Shown here: positions 26,739 to 35,824 of the stretch, one piece after another
Layout: the number at the start of each line of letters is the position of its first letter
Position numbering within the stretch: position 1 is the stretch's first letter
Origin: Alphaproteobacteria bacterium
GTDB lineage: Bacteria > Pseudomonadota > Alphaproteobacteria > Rhodobacterales > Rhodobacteraceae
Length of the DNA stretch: 64,000 bases
Direction of reading: 5' to 3'
Assembly (NCBI GenBank): GCA_030427405.1
Contig: JAUHXK010000004.1
Span: 1-64,000 of the forward strand
The notes under the pieces: generated by a model
Told to the model about the DNA's origin: nothing
Database searches by the model: none
Seen by the model: only the letters and a program-made list of their open reading frames with translations
Made by a program: the position numbers and the translations under genes

Positions 26739-27617
26739 TCAGCGGTTGCGAAACCAGGCCAGGAACGGGATCGCCACGGCATACATGGTAATGCCATATA
26801 CGGCTGACGGCAGCGCCAGCGGGCTGAACCCGCTTTCGGTGCCGGTTATCAGCGCCGCCAGCGTGATCCCCAAGGTCGAGTTCTGAATACCCGTTTCGAT
26901 CGAGATTGTCTTACTTTCCTTCCACGACAGATGCGCCGCACGCGATAGCCCAAGCCCGATCAGCAACAGGCTCAGGTTCAGGGTGATCAGCCCGGCACCC
27001 ATTTGGCCAAGATTGTCCACGAACAACTGCCAGTTTCCAGCCAGCGCGGCGATCACGATCAACACGAACAGGACCGTTGCAATCCGCGACAGGGGCGCGT
27101 CGATCCGGTCGGCCAGTTGTTTGGCGAAATGGCGCAGGCTCACCCCGATGCAAACGGGCAGGGCCGTGATCAGGAACATCGCAACGGCAAGCCCGCCAAT
27201 GGAAACCTCGGGCGCGGCCTCGCCCATGAAATGCCGGATTGACAACGCCGCCAGGATTGGGACCGTTATGATGGACAAAAGGCTGATTGCCGCGGTCAGG
27301 CTGACCGACAGGGCCACGTCCGCCTTGGCCAGTTTCGACAGGATATTGCTGGTGACGCCTCCGGGGCAGAAACTGAGCAACATGAAACCGACCGCGATTT
27401 CGGGCGGCAGCGCAAATGCCTTAACGGTCGCAAACGCTGCCACCGGCAGCAGGACAACCTGGCAAAGTGCGCCGATGGCGAACGGGTATCGCCTGTTCAG
27501 TACCCGGCGAAAATCGGCAACCTCCAGCCCGATCCCCAAGGACAGCATGATGATGGCCAGCGATACCGGCAACCCGACATTTATTAGCAGATCCAAAACA
27601 ACCCCTCCCAAAGTCAT
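26739..27617 (-). CDS. Bile acid:Na+ symporter (BASS) family transporter
   Basis: The 292-residue protein has about ten hydrophobic segments and the conserved BASS crossover region FMLLSFCPGGVTSNILSKLAKADVALSVSLTA. Bacterial BASS members move organic anions such as pantoate, 2-keto acids or taurocholate with Na+. It heads a two-gene unit with the FAD dehydrogenase (11-base gap), which suggests uptake of a substrate that the dehydrogenase oxidises. The substrate cannot be named from sequence. Confidence 0.85.
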   Translation of the reverse strand: MTLGGVVLDLLINVGLPVSLAIIMLSLGIGLEVADFRRVLNRRYPFAIGALCQVVLLPVAAFATVKAFALPPEIAVGFMLLSFCPGGVTSNILSKLAKADVALSVSLTAAISLLSIITVPILAALSIRHFMGEAAPEVSIGGLAVAMFLITALPVCIGVSLRHFAKQLADRIDAPLSRIATVLFVLIVIAALAGNWQLFVDNLGQMGAGLITLNLSLLLIGLGLSRAAHLSWKESKTISIETGIQNSTLGITLAALITGTESGFSPLALPSAVYGITMYAVAIPFLAWFRNR

Positions 27618-27668
27618 TTCGTATCAACCTAGGCGAGGGCGAACCGCGCAGGCAACAGCGCCGTTAGG

Positions 27669-28403
27669 TCACCCGTATCGCCGGGCAAAGCGCCGGAGAA
27701 TTTCGCCGGGTTGCGTCACGTCGGCCGCGTGGCACATTTCGATCAGGCGCTGTGCATCCTGGGGCGGAAAATACCCGTGGTGCTTGTAAATATTGATCCG
27801 TTGTTCAAAGTCCAGCGCGTCCGCCTCGGGGTGGAACTGGGTGGCGTAGACGTTTTGCCCCCAGCGGATCATCTGGAACGGGCAGGGGTCCGAGGCCACC
27901 AGATGCACGCAATCCCTCGGCAAGTCCTGTACCGCTTCTTTATGCCCGACGAACGCCTGAAAGACCGGGTTCAGGCCCGCTGTTATCGGGTCAGTTTCGC
28001 CGTCCGGTGTCAGCCGGCAGGTCGACGGCCCAACAGGTTCGCCGAACCGTTTCTTGCTGACATTCCCGTCAAGATGGGCCGCCAGGATGCCCAGCCCATA
28101 GCAGCACCCCATGAAAGGGTGATCCCGCGCGGTGATCTGGGGCATCAGCCCCATGATCGCGTTTTCGATGCGGGTATCGACCTCGGATTTGGTCGCTGGG
28201 TCGTCGCTGACACAACCGGGGCCGCCGCCGACAATGACACCGGCAAAGTCGGTTACATCCAAGCCATCAGGAAGGTCTTCGCAATCAAGCCTGATGCGGT
28301 GGGCGCGGTCGGGGGTCAGCCCGGCCTTGTCCAGGATCGAGGCGTACTCGGCGTCAGATGCATCCGTTTCAGGGCGCAATTGCAGGATGAGAAATCGTTT
28401 CAT
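27669..28403 (-). CDS. Class I glutamine amidotransferase-like protein
   Basis: The ~244-residue protein starts MKRFLILQLRPETDASDAEYASILDKAGL; an ATG three codons upstream is an alternative. It has the class I glutaminase nucleophile elbow (FMGCCYGLGILAAHL) and the catalytic His-x-Glu (YATQFHPEADALDF). It is the stand-alone GATase1 type annotated GMP-synthase-like, without a synthetase domain. Known stand-alone members include gamma-glutamyl polyamine hydrolases and unassigned enzymes. An SLC13 permease gene lies just upstream on the same strand, 16 bases away. Confidence 0.82.
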   Translation of the reverse strand: MKRFLILQLRPETDASDAEYASILDKAGLTPDRAHRIRLDCEDLPDGLDVTDFAGVIVGGGPGCVSDDPATKSEVDTRIENAIMGLMPQITARDHPFMGCCYGLGILAAHLDGNVSKKRFGEPVGPSTCRLTPDGETDPITAGLNPVFQAFVGHKEAVQDLPRDCVHLVASDPCPFQMIRWGQNVYATQFHPEADALDFEQRINIYKHHGYFPPQDAQRLIEMCHAADVTQPGEILRRFARRYG

Positions 28404-28419
28404 GCCCGGCATTTACCTG

Positions 28420-30192
28420 TCAAAGTGGCCAAAACACAAGAATGGCAGGGATCGAAACGGCTATGATCAGGATCTCAAGCGGCAAACCCATGCGCCAATA
28501 GTCACCGAACCTATAGCCTCCGGGGCCAAGCACCAGCGTGTTGTTCTTGTGCCCGATGGGCGTGAGGAACGCGGCCGAGGCCGCAACGGCCACCGTCATC
28601 AGGAACGGATCAGGAGAGACCTCGAGCGTGCGGGCCATCTGGATGCCAACCGGGGCGGCAACAATCGCGGTGGCGGTGTTGTTCAGCACGTCCGACAGGG
28701 TCATTGTCACGACCATAAGCACGGTCAGAATGGCCCAGGCGGGCAGGCCATCGGTCAACCCGATCAACCCTGCTGCAATCAACTCGGTTCCCCCCGAGGT
28801 TTCCAGCGCGCTGCCCAGAGGAATCATCGAGCCCAGCAGCACGACAACCGGCCATTCGATATGGGTATAGATTTCTGCAATAGGCAGGATCTTTGTCAGA
28901 ACATAGGCTATTGCCACCAGTCCAAGCGCAACGGGCAGATAGGTCAGACCGATGCTTGCCGCCAGAACAGCCGCCGCAAAAAGACCGATGGCCAGCCACG
29001 CCTTTTCGTTGGCGGTAACATTCAACCCGCGTCCGGCCAGCGGCAGGCAGCCCAACCATTCGGTCACGTCCGGGCCCTTGTCGCGTTGGCACAACAGCAA
29101 CAGGATATCGCCCGGCTCAACCTCGGTCTTTCGGACTTGTTTCGTGATCCGGCGGCCCTGGCGTGAAATGCCCATCAAGACGGTGCTTTGCCGCCATGCA
29201 AGGCCGATGCCCTGGGCTGTGCGGCCGTTGATGCGCGCGCTTTCGGGGACGACGACCTCGAACACTTCCAGCCCCTCTCCGGCAGCGTTCAGCAATTCCT
29301 GGCGCCGGGTGTCCGAAAAGTCCAGGTTCAGCGCAGCGCGGAATTCGTCCAGGGCTTCGGGCCGGGCCTCAAGCACCAGCGCATCGCCTTCACGCAGGCT
29401 GGCATTGGCCGCGCGGCCGTAACGACGCTTGCCGTCGCGGATCAGCCCGATGATGGCGACGTCCGACTTTTCGGCATCCTCGTACAGTTCGCTGACGCGC
29501 TTGCCGATATGGGGCGACTCGGGGGGCAGGGTGAGTTCGGCGATGTATTCGGCCAGCGCCTCGGAGGCTTCTTCTTGCGCGCCTCGGTTCGGGATCAGCC
29601 GCCAGCCGATCAGCGAGACGAAAGCCAGTCCGGCGATGGCCGCGATTCCGCCAACGGGCGCGAAGTCGAACATCTTGAACGGCTCGCCCAAGGTTTCCGC
29701 GCGGATCGAAGCGATGATGATGTTCGGCGGTGTCCCGATCAGCGTCGCCATGCCGCCCAGGATGGTGGCAAAGCTGAGCGGCATCAGCGTCAGGCCCACC
29801 GACCGCCCCGCCTTGCGCGCGGTCTGAATATCCACCGGCATCAGCAACGCCAGCGCGGCCACATTGTTCATGAAGGCCGACAAAACCGCTCCGATCCCGC
29901 CCATCAGCGCGATATGGGCGCCAAGGCCCCGCGCGGCGTCGACCAGCGTCCGGGTGATCAGGAATACGGCCCCCGACCGGACCAACCCGGCGGAAACCAC
30001 AAGCACCAGCGCCACGATGATGGTGGCAGGGTGGCCAAAGCCTGTAAAGGCGTTGTCGACGGGGACCACGCCAAGTACGACGCCGATCATCAACGCGGCA
30101 AAGGCCACCAGGTCATACCGGAATCGTCCCCATAGCAGCATTCCGAAAACGGCCAGGAAGAGCGTGAATAGAATGATCTGATCGGTCGTCAT
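28420..30192 (-). CDS. SLC13-family permease with two TrkA-C domains (second copy)
   Basis: The 590-residue paralogue of the 22439-24217 permease has the same order: N-terminal helices (LVAFAALMIGVVLGVVPVDNAFTGFGHPATIIVALVLVVSAG; FATILGGMATLIGTPPNIIIASIR), two central RCK_C domains (PPESPHIGKRVSELYEDAEKSDVAIIGLIRDGKR and PESARINGRTAQGIGLAWRQSTVLMGISRQG), and C-terminal helices (LNNTATAIVAAPVGIQMART). Substrate is unknown (sulfate, dicarboxylate or other anion). It forms a possible operon with the downstream amidotransferase gene and is divergent from yebC. Confidence 0.87.
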   Translation of the reverse strand: MTTDQIILFTLFLAVFGMLLWGRFRYDLVAFAALMIGVVLGVVPVDNAFTGFGHPATIIVALVLVVSAGLVRSGAVFLITRTLVDAARGLGAHIALMGGIGAVLSAFMNNVAALALLMPVDIQTARKAGRSVGLTLMPLSFATILGGMATLIGTPPNIIIASIRAETLGEPFKMFDFAPVGGIAAIAGLAFVSLIGWRLIPNRGAQEEASEALAEYIAELTLPPESPHIGKRVSELYEDAEKSDVAIIGLIRDGKRRYGRAANASLREGDALVLEARPEALDEFRAALNLDFSDTRRQELLNAAGEGLEVFEVVVPESARINGRTAQGIGLAWRQSTVLMGISRQGRRITKQVRKTEVEPGDILLLLCQRDKGPDVTEWLGCLPLAGRGLNVTANEKAWLAIGLFAAAVLAASIGLTYLPVALGLVAIAYVLTKILPIAEIYTHIEWPVVVLLGSMIPLGSALETSGGTELIAAGLIGLTDGLPAWAILTVLMVVTMTLSDVLNNTATAIVAAPVGIQMARTLEVSPDPFLMTVAVAASAAFLTPIGHKNNTLVLGPGGYRFGDYWRMGLPLEILIIAVSIPAILVFWPL

Positions 30193-30302
30193 CCCGCCAC
30201 CATACCTGTCCGGTCGTGGCGGGCAAGCCGATCCCTTGATCCCTGACCCCGCAACCGTCTATATGTGCGCGAAACACGCAATTACTATCACGAGGACGCA
30301 CT

Positions 30303-31043
30303 ATGGCAGGCCACTCCAAATGGGCCAATATCCAGCACCGCAAGGGACGTCAGGACGCCGCGCGGTCCAAGCTGTTTTCCAAGCTGTCGAAAGAGATCAC
30401 CGTTGCCGCCAAGATGGGCGACCCCGATCCCGACAAGAACCCGCGCCTGCGTCTGGCGGTGAAAGAGGCCAAGTCGAACTCGGTCCCCAAGGACGTGATC
30501 GACCGCGCGATCAAGAAATCCGTGGCGGGCGAGGGCGACGAATACGAAGAAATTCGGTACGAGGGTTACGGCCCCAACGGTGTGGCTGTGATCGTCGAAA
30601 CCATGACCGACAACCGCAACCGGACGGCCTCGACCGTGCGTTCGACCTTTTCCAAGAACGGTGGAAACCTAGGCGAGACCGGCTCGGTCGGGTTCATGTT
30701 CGACCGCAAGGGAGAGGTGGTCTATCAGGCGGATGCAGGTGATGCGGATACCATCTTTGAAGCCGCGATCGAGGCAGGGGCCGAGGATGTCGAAAGCTCG
30801 GAAGATGGTCACATCATCTGGTGCGCCGATACCGACCTGAACGACGTATCAAATGCACTGGAAGAGGCGCTGGGCGAATCCGAATCCACCAAGCTGGTTT
30901 GGAAACCCACCACGACCACTGAGTTGGGTCTGGAAGACATGCAGAAGCTGATGAAGCTGGTCGATGCGCTGGAGGATGACGACGACGTTCAGCGTGTGAC
31001 AACCAATTTCGAAGCCACTGATGAGGTCATGGCGCAGCTCTGA
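30303..31043 (+). CDS. yebC: YebC/PmpR family protein
   Basis: The 246-residue protein starts with the invariant [32 protein letters not shown] and carries [51 protein letters not shown] and [32 protein letters not shown]. YebC proteins bind DNA (PmpR) and more generally relieve ribosome stalling at proline stretches. In many bacteria the gene lies beside ruvC; ruvC is not here. It is monocistronic with a good terminator. Confidence 0.96.
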   Translation: MAGHSKWANIQHRKGRQDAARSKLFSKLSKEITVAAKMGDPDPDKNPRLRLAVKEAKSNSVPKDVIDRAIKKSVAGEGDEYEEIRYEGYGPNGVAVIVETMTDNRNRTASTVRSTFSKNGGNLGETGSVGFMFDRKGEVVYQADAGDADTIFEAAIEAGAEDVESSEDGHIIWCADTDLNDVSNALEEALGESESTKLVWKPTTTTELGLEDMQKLMKLVDALEDDDDVQRVTTNFEATDEVMAQL

Positions 31044-31066
31044 TCGCACGCGACAACTGGTACCTG

Positions 31067-31101
31067 AAAGCCCGGCCCGTTTGGTCGGGCTTTTGTTTTT
31101 T
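31067..31101 (+). terminator. Intrinsic terminator of yebC
   Basis: AAAGCCCGGCC pairs with GGTCGGGCTTT (one G-U) across a short CGTTT loop, followed by TTGTTTTTT. Confidence 0.88.
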
Positions 31102-31199
31102 GAGCTTCCGAAGTGTTGCTTGGCTGATCCCGATCAAGCGAATACTCTTTGGAAATGGGCGAGAACACAAAAGGGCTGGCTTTGAAGCCAGAATGATAA

Positions 31200-32480
31200 A
31201 TGGCGCGCGACCCATCAGATCTGGCAAAACGCAATGTCCCGGTTCTGGCCGGGCAGAGCATTCTGTCTCAGGTCGCGTGGACCTTAGGCAGCCCGTCGGT
31301 GGTCTTACCGTTTCTGGCGGTCTCATTCGAGTTGCCGATGTTCATCGCCGGGGCTTTGGTCTCGGTTCGCATGATCGGCAGCATGATCGCGGATTTCTTT
31401 CTGGCGCGTCCGATCGCTGCGCGGCCCGAGAAGAAACGCGGGATCGCGATGACCGAGATTGCAATCGGAACCTGCTTGCTGGTCGCCATGGGTGTAGCCG
31501 CCACAGGCATTGTGCCGCTGATCGCCATGGCCTTCATCGCAGTCTTTTTCTTAATCGGGCTGTTCGATGAGGTGCAGAACCTCATGTTAACCGATCTGCT
31601 GGGCGATCACGTGCAATCGAAATCCCGAATGATGATGCAGTATTTGCAATTGGGGGCCGGAGGTCTGGGCGCCATAGGGTTGGCGCTTTTGTTGCATGAG
31701 TTGACCAAAGAAAATCCGCCGTTTTCGCGCCACTCGATCGTCATCGCGGTGTCCGCCACGTTCTTTTTACTGTCTGCCCTGTCGATCCTTGCGATGTTTG
31801 AAATCCGCAAAGCCAACAGCTCAGAGTCAAATGAAACAAAGCGCTTGGGCCTGTCTTTGAAGGCCAATATCAACTCCATTTTCAACATGTTCGAACACGC
31901 TTGGTTTCGCCGCTACTTGATCATGCGCATGCCGCTTGTCGTAGTGTCCTTGTCAGTGCCGTTTTTCGCGCTGATCGCGGCCGAGGCGCATCACAGCTCG
32001 GCCAAGGGGCTGACCGCGATGATTGTGTCTTCGGCGTCTGGCTATCTGGTCTCGGCCCCGCTGTGGCAACTGTTAAACATGAAATCCCATCGGACCGTCA
32101 TGGTCGCGGGGACTTTGATGGTGGCGATCACGGGGATCGTCCTTTTGGCGCTTCACTATCTGAACATCGACCACGAAGTTCACCTGCATGCAATTGCCCT
32201 GTTCATCGCAACGGTTGCAGTCACGGGGATCGGCAGTGCGCGCAAGCTTTACTTTCTGGACGTCGCGCCGAAAGAGCAGCGTATTCAGGCCTCTGCCGCG
32301 ATCAAAAGCATTGCACGCCTGACCGCGGTTGCCATGTCAGCCGCTTTGGCAGCGGTCGCGCATATGCATGAGGTTTCGTTGGCGGTTGCGTTCATTGTGC
32401 TGTGCAGTCTGGTCGCAGCCGCCGCCTGTTACCTGGTCGCCTTGCCCAAGCCTGCGACACCTGATTTGCAGGGCGGCTGA
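31200..32480 (+). CDS. MFS-type transporter
   Basis: The 426-residue product has about twelve hydrophobic segments. An MFS-like loop after helix 2 (DFFLARPIAARPEKKRGIAMTE) and a long central loop of ~40 residues (FEIRKANSSESNETKRLGLSLKANINSIFNMFEHAW) separate the two six-helix halves. The substrate is unknown. Base composition looks slightly lower in GC than that of neighbours, which may indicate later acquisition. It ends 17 bases before the converging nitroreductase-fold gene. Confidence 0.75.
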   Translation: MARDPSDLAKRNVPVLAGQSILSQVAWTLGSPSVVLPFLAVSFELPMFIAGALVSVRMIGSMIADFFLARPIAARPEKKRGIAMTEIAIGTCLLVAMGVAATGIVPLIAMAFIAVFFLIGLFDEVQNLMLTDLLGDHVQSKSRMMMQYLQLGAGGLGAIGLALLLHELTKENPPFSRHSIVIAVSATFFLLSALSILAMFEIRKANSSESNETKRLGLSLKANINSIFNMFEHAWFRRYLIMRMPLVVVSLSVPFFALIAAEAHHSSAKGLTAMIVSSASGYLVSAPLWQLLNMKSHRTVMVAGTLMVAITGIVLLALHYLNIDHEVHLHAIALFIATVAVTGIGSARKLYFLDVAPKEQRIQASAAIKSIARLTAVAMSAALAAVAHMHEVSLAVAFIVLCSLVAAAACYLVALPKPATPDLQGG

Positions 32481-32497
32481 AGTCGCCAGAGGTCCAA

Positions 32498-33187
32498 TCA
32501 GAAGAAGGACGAAATCTCGTCCAAAGGTTTTTTCTGCTTGGCAACGGAGGGAACAGTTGCGGCCTCTGACGGATGCCCAACCGCGATGATCATGGTCGGC
32601 TTTTCCGAGGCTGGCCGGTCAAGCGCCGTGTTCAGAAACCGCATCGGGTTCGGAGTGTGCGTCAGGGTGCACAGCCCGGCATTGTGCAGGGCGGCCAGCA
32701 GAAAACCGGTCGCTATATTCACGCTTTCGGGCACATAGTAGTTCTTGTAGCGCGTGCCGTCTTCGAACTGGCCCCAGCGCTGGGCGAAGACTACGATCAG
32801 CCAGGGGGCAATGGTCAGGTGTTCCTTGACCGCGTTGGTCCCGATGGGTTCCAGCGCCTTGATCCACTCGTCACCCGCGCCGCCTTCATAGAACTTTTTC
32901 TCTTCTTCTTCCGCTTCGGCCCGTATGCGCTGCTTGAGTTCCGGGTTTGAAATCGCGGCGAAATGCCAGGGCTGATGGTTGGCGCCCGAGGGCGCAGTGC
33001 CAGCCGTGCGGATACAGGTTTCGATTACCTCGCGGGGCACCGGGCGGTCGCAATAGTCGCGCACCGAATGTCTGCGGCGCATCAGGTCAAGAAACCCCGA
33101 TGCGGCCTTGACCATCTGTGCATCGGTCAGGTCGCTGCGATCGGGCAGGGGGATCGGGTCATAGTTCAGCGTCTCGCGGGAAAACAT
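32498..33187 (-). CDS. Nitroreductase-fold flavoprotein, iodotyrosine-deiodinase-like
   Basis: The 229-residue FMN protein has the nitroreductase fold (RRRHSVRDYCDRPVPREVIETCIRTAGTAPSGANHQPWHF). It follows mammalian iodotyrosine deiodinase over its length, including KEHLTIAPWLIVVF, NYYVPESVNIATGFLLAALHNAGL and the C-terminal VGHPSEAATVPSV...KKPLDEI. The three residues that hold the halotyrosine zwitterion in IYD (Glu-x3-Tyr-x20-Lys) are present with the same spacing as Glu96, Tyr100 and Lys121. This points to reductive dehalogenation of halotyrosines rather than a generic nitroreductase. It has no signal or membrane anchor. Activity is inferred, not shown. Confidence 0.82.
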   Translation of the reverse strand: MFSRETLNYDPIPLPDRSDLTDAQMVKAASGFLDLMRRRHSVRDYCDRPVPREVIETCIRTAGTAPSGANHQPWHFAAISNPELKQRIRAEAEEEEKKFYEGGAGDEWIKALEPIGTNAVKEHLTIAPWLIVVFAQRWGQFEDGTRYKNYYVPESVNIATGFLLAALHNAGLCTLTHTPNPMRFLNTALDRPASEKPTMIIAVGHPSEAATVPSVAKQKKPLDEISSFF

Positions 33188-33225
33188 GGCATTACTCCGG
33201 GTGTTTCCCCTGTTATCCGGCTGGA

Positions 33226-34110
33226 TCAGCCCTGGATCAAGCCCTGTTTGGCAGCTTGTCTGACGGCCTGGGTCAGCGGGCGCAATGCCGGGGACAGCAC
33301 GCGCCCGACTTGCCAGGTCAGGGCAACATCAAGCTGTGTGTTCGCGCGTATCTCGCGCAGCCTTCCGTCCTGGATTGCAGGTGCGGCCAGTGTTTCCGGG
33401 TTCATGCCCCAACCCAGGCCCGCGGAAGCGGCAAAGATAAACCCGTGGGTGGACGGAATGAAATGCGACGGCGGCGATAGTTTGCGGTCGGTCTGCGTGC
33501 TGATCCAGAGCTTTTGCAGGTTGTCTTTGTTGTTGAACGTCAGGCAGGGGGCCTTGGCCAATGCCGTCGAGGTAACGCCACCCGGAAACCAACGCTGAAT
33601 GAAATCCGGACTGGCAACCGCCAAATAGCGCATAGCGCCCAGCGGTATGGCATCGCAACCGGGGACGGCCTGCCCGCCGACTGTCACGGCCGCGCTGACC
33701 TCGCCCCGTTTCAACCAGTTTGCCGAATGGTCCTGATCGTCGATCACCAGTTCGAACAGCAAGCTATCGACCCGCGCCATGGCGTCCACGAACCAGGTTG
33801 CCAGGACATCGGCAGGGACGGCGATCTTGACCCGCGCTGGCCCTGCGGGTTGGCCAAGCGTCAAATCCCGTCCAAGCTGCGCCTCAAGAAGGCCGACATC
33901 TTCGGCATGCCGGGCAATCCGCAAACCGGCCGGTGTCCCCGTGCAGGGCGCGCCGCGTTGCACAAGCGCGACCCCGACCCGATCTTCAAGCGCCTTTATC
34001 CGTTGTGAAATGGCTGATGGGGTTACAGACAGCTCGTCAGCGGCAGCCTCGAAACTGCCATGCCGCAAAATGGCCGACAGAGCGTTCAGGTAATGTGGGT
34101 CCAGAGGCAT
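33226..34110 (-). CDS. argP: LysR-family regulator ArgP (LysG)
   Basis: The 294-residue regulator has an N-terminal HTH (LDPHYLNALSAILRHGSFEAAADELSVTPSAISQRIKALEDRVGVALVQRG) of the ArgP/IciA/LysG type and a C-terminal effector domain. It is divergent from a LysE/ArgO exporter with an 86-base shared region, the classic arrangement in which the regulator senses Lys or Arg and activates the exporter. AT-rich sequence in that region (TTTAATTTGATAAAGG) is the likely binding area, though I do not claim a defined operator. Confidence 0.9.
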   Translation of the reverse strand: MPLDPHYLNALSAILRHGSFEAAADELSVTPSAISQRIKALEDRVGVALVQRGAPCTGTPAGLRIARHAEDVGLLEAQLGRDLTLGQPAGPARVKIAVPADVLATWFVDAMARVDSLLFELVIDDQDHSANWLKRGEVSAAVTVGGQAVPGCDAIPLGAMRYLAVASPDFIQRWFPGGVTSTALAKAPCLTFNNKDNLQKLWISTQTDRKLSPPSHFIPSTHGFIFAASAGLGWGMNPETLAAPAIQDGRLREIRANTQLDVALTWQVGRVLSPALRPLTQAVRQAAKQGLIQG

Positions 34111-34196
34111 TAGAAATGCTTAATCCAGTGCAGGTTGTTTAATTTGATAAAGGTATGCCCGCAGGCTAGTCAATCAGGCAAATCGAAGGAGTTACC

Positions 34197-34796
34197 ATGT
34201 CTTCATCCGCATTCGCCGGCTTTGCGCTAGGCTTTAGCCTGATCCTCGCCATTGGAGCGCAAAACGCCTTTGTGCTGCGGCAGGGGCTGCGGCGCGAGCA
34301 TGTTTTTGTGCTGTGCATGACATGTGCGGTATCCGACGCCATCCTGATCGCAGTGGGGGTGGCCGGTTTCGGGTCCCTTGCACAGGTGGCCCCATGGTTC
34401 GAACCGGTTATGCGATACGGTGGTTCTGCATTTCTCGTCTGGTATGCCTTGCGCAGTTTCCGATCGGCATGGCAGGGCGGCGATGCGATGTCCGTTGACC
34501 GGGGCGCGCGCAGCAGCCTTCGCACGGCGCTGCTGACCGTGCTGGCCTTTACCTGGCTGAACCCGCATGTCTATTTGGACACCGTGGTTCTGATCGGGTC
34601 GATTTCGGCGCAATATGACGACCGGTTGGGTTTCGCGCTGGGCGCTATCCTGTCCAGCTTTGTTTTCTTTTTTTCCTTGGGCTACGGGGCGGCTGTGCTT
34701 TCCCCGATTTTTGCGCGCCGACGGGCGTGGCAAGTCTTGGATATCGTGATCGGGATCGTCATGTTGGGCATCGCGGCAAAACTAGTTGTCATGTGA
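34197..34796 (+). CDS. argO: LysE/ArgO family basic amino-acid exporter
   Basis: The 199-residue membrane protein has six hydrophobic segments, beginning FAGFALGFSLILAIGAQNAFVLRQGLRREHVFVLC, a LysE/ArgO signature (GAQNAFVLRQG). It exports L-arginine or L-lysine and prevents toxic accumulation. The start follows GAAGGAG. Divergence from argP gives the regulatory context. Whether Lys or Arg is preferred cannot be decided from the sequence. Confidence 0.92.
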   Translation: MSSSAFAGFALGFSLILAIGAQNAFVLRQGLRREHVFVLCMTCAVSDAILIAVGVAGFGSLAQVAPWFEPVMRYGGSAFLVWYALRSFRSAWQGGDAMSVDRGARSSLRTALLTVLAFTWLNPHVYLDTVVLIGSISAQYDDRLGFALGAILSSFVFFFSLGYGAAVLSPIFARRRAWQVLDIVIGIVMLGIAAKLVVM

Positions 34797-34836
34797 AGGG
34801 TTGTCCCTCGCATCTTTTGTGTGTTCAAACCAATCC

Positions 34837-35745
34837 ATGACTACACTCACTGCCCAAACGCGCCCGCTTGCCGGGATGTTCTGGATGTTTGCCGCCGGGT
34901 TGTCCTTTGTCGCCATGACGGCACTGGTCAAGTCCCTGGGCACATCCATGGACCCAATTCAGGCCGCGTTCCTGCGATATGCGCTGGGTTTGGTCTTTCT
35001 GCTGCCCGCCATGCGCGCGATCCTGACCGCGCATCTGACACGGCGGCACGTGGCCCTTTTCGGTCTGCGCGGCGTTGTCCACGCAATCGGGGTCATGCTG
35101 TGGTTCTTTGCGATGACGCAGATACCATTGGCCGAAGTCACGGCGATGAACTACCTGACACCGGTCTACGTGACATTGGGGGCTGCCCTGTTTCTGGGTG
35201 AAAAGCTGGCTTTGCGCAGGATCGCCGCGGTCCTGGTTGCACTGATCGGCACCGCGATCATCCTCAGGCCCGGTTTCCGCGAAGTGTCGCCCGGACATTT
35301 GGCAATGCTGGGGACCTCGTTGATGCTGGGCGGTTCGTACTTGCTGGCCAAGGCGATGGTTCAGGATGTCAGGCCCTCGGTCGTGGTGGCGCATCTGTCC
35401 ATCTGGACCACCCTGGCCCTGATCCCATTTGCGGTGGCCGTGTGGTCCCCGCCCACGTTCCGGGACATCTGCGTCCTGTTCGCGGTCGCCTGTTTCGCAA
35501 CCGCAGGGCACTATTTCATGACGCTGGCACTTCAGGCTGCGCCCGTTGCGGTGACGCAGCCGGTCACCTTTCTTCAGCTGATCTGGGCCACCCTTCTGGG
35601 TGCAACCGTGTTTCACGAGGGGGTCGACATCTGGGTCGTCCTCGGGGGGACGCTGATCCTGGCTGCAGTCAGCTTTATCACCTGGCGCGAAGCAGTTCTG
35701 AACCGGCGGCAGCTGACCCCACCCAGCATTGCGCCCAAGCTGTAG
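34837..35745 (+). CDS. EamA-family DMT transporter
   Basis: The ATG at 34837 gives 302 residues; the track start 17 codons upstream overlaps lysE/argO. There are ten hydrophobic segments in two EamA repeats: FWMFAAGLSFVAMTALVKSLG... with FLRYALGLVFLLPAMRA, then LAMLGTSLMLGGSYLLAKAMV... with TFLQLIWATLLGATVFHEG. DMT permeases of this type export amino acids or other metabolites; specificity is unknown. It follows the exporter by 40 bases and could be co-transcribed. Confidence 0.85.
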   Translation: MTTLTAQTRPLAGMFWMFAAGLSFVAMTALVKSLGTSMDPIQAAFLRYALGLVFLLPAMRAILTAHLTRRHVALFGLRGVVHAIGVMLWFFAMTQIPLAEVTAMNYLTPVYVTLGAALFLGEKLALRRIAAVLVALIGTAIILRPGFREVSPGHLAMLGTSLMLGGSYLLAKAMVQDVRPSVVVAHLSIWTTLALIPFAVAVWSPPTFRDICVLFAVACFATAGHYFMTLALQAAPVAVTQPVTFLQLIWATLLGATVFHEGVDIWVVLGGTLILAAVSFITWREAVLNRRQLTPPSIAPKL

Positions 35746-35758
35746 GCTGGGATTTCTG

Positions 35759-35780
35759 TTATTGATTGACGAGTCAATAA
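35759..35780. promoter_or_regulatory. BetI-type operator upstream of betI-betC
   Basis: TTATTGA-N8-TCAATAA is a perfect 7-base dyad with a nested ATTGAC-GA-GTCAAT palindrome, 44 bases before the betI start. It resembles the enterobacterial BetI site core (ATTGATTGGAC...TCAAT). BetI would repress the operon and release it in the presence of choline. Confidence 0.7.
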
Positions 35781-35824
35781 AATCTCCGTAGCGTCTTCGG
35801 GATACTTGTGCTGTGGGAGCAGAG

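Noticed and set aside
28132-30135. Long plus-strand ORFs opposite the second SLC13 permease
   Set aside because: They are antisense shadows of a high-GC membrane protein gene, rich in Gln, Arg and His with no domain.
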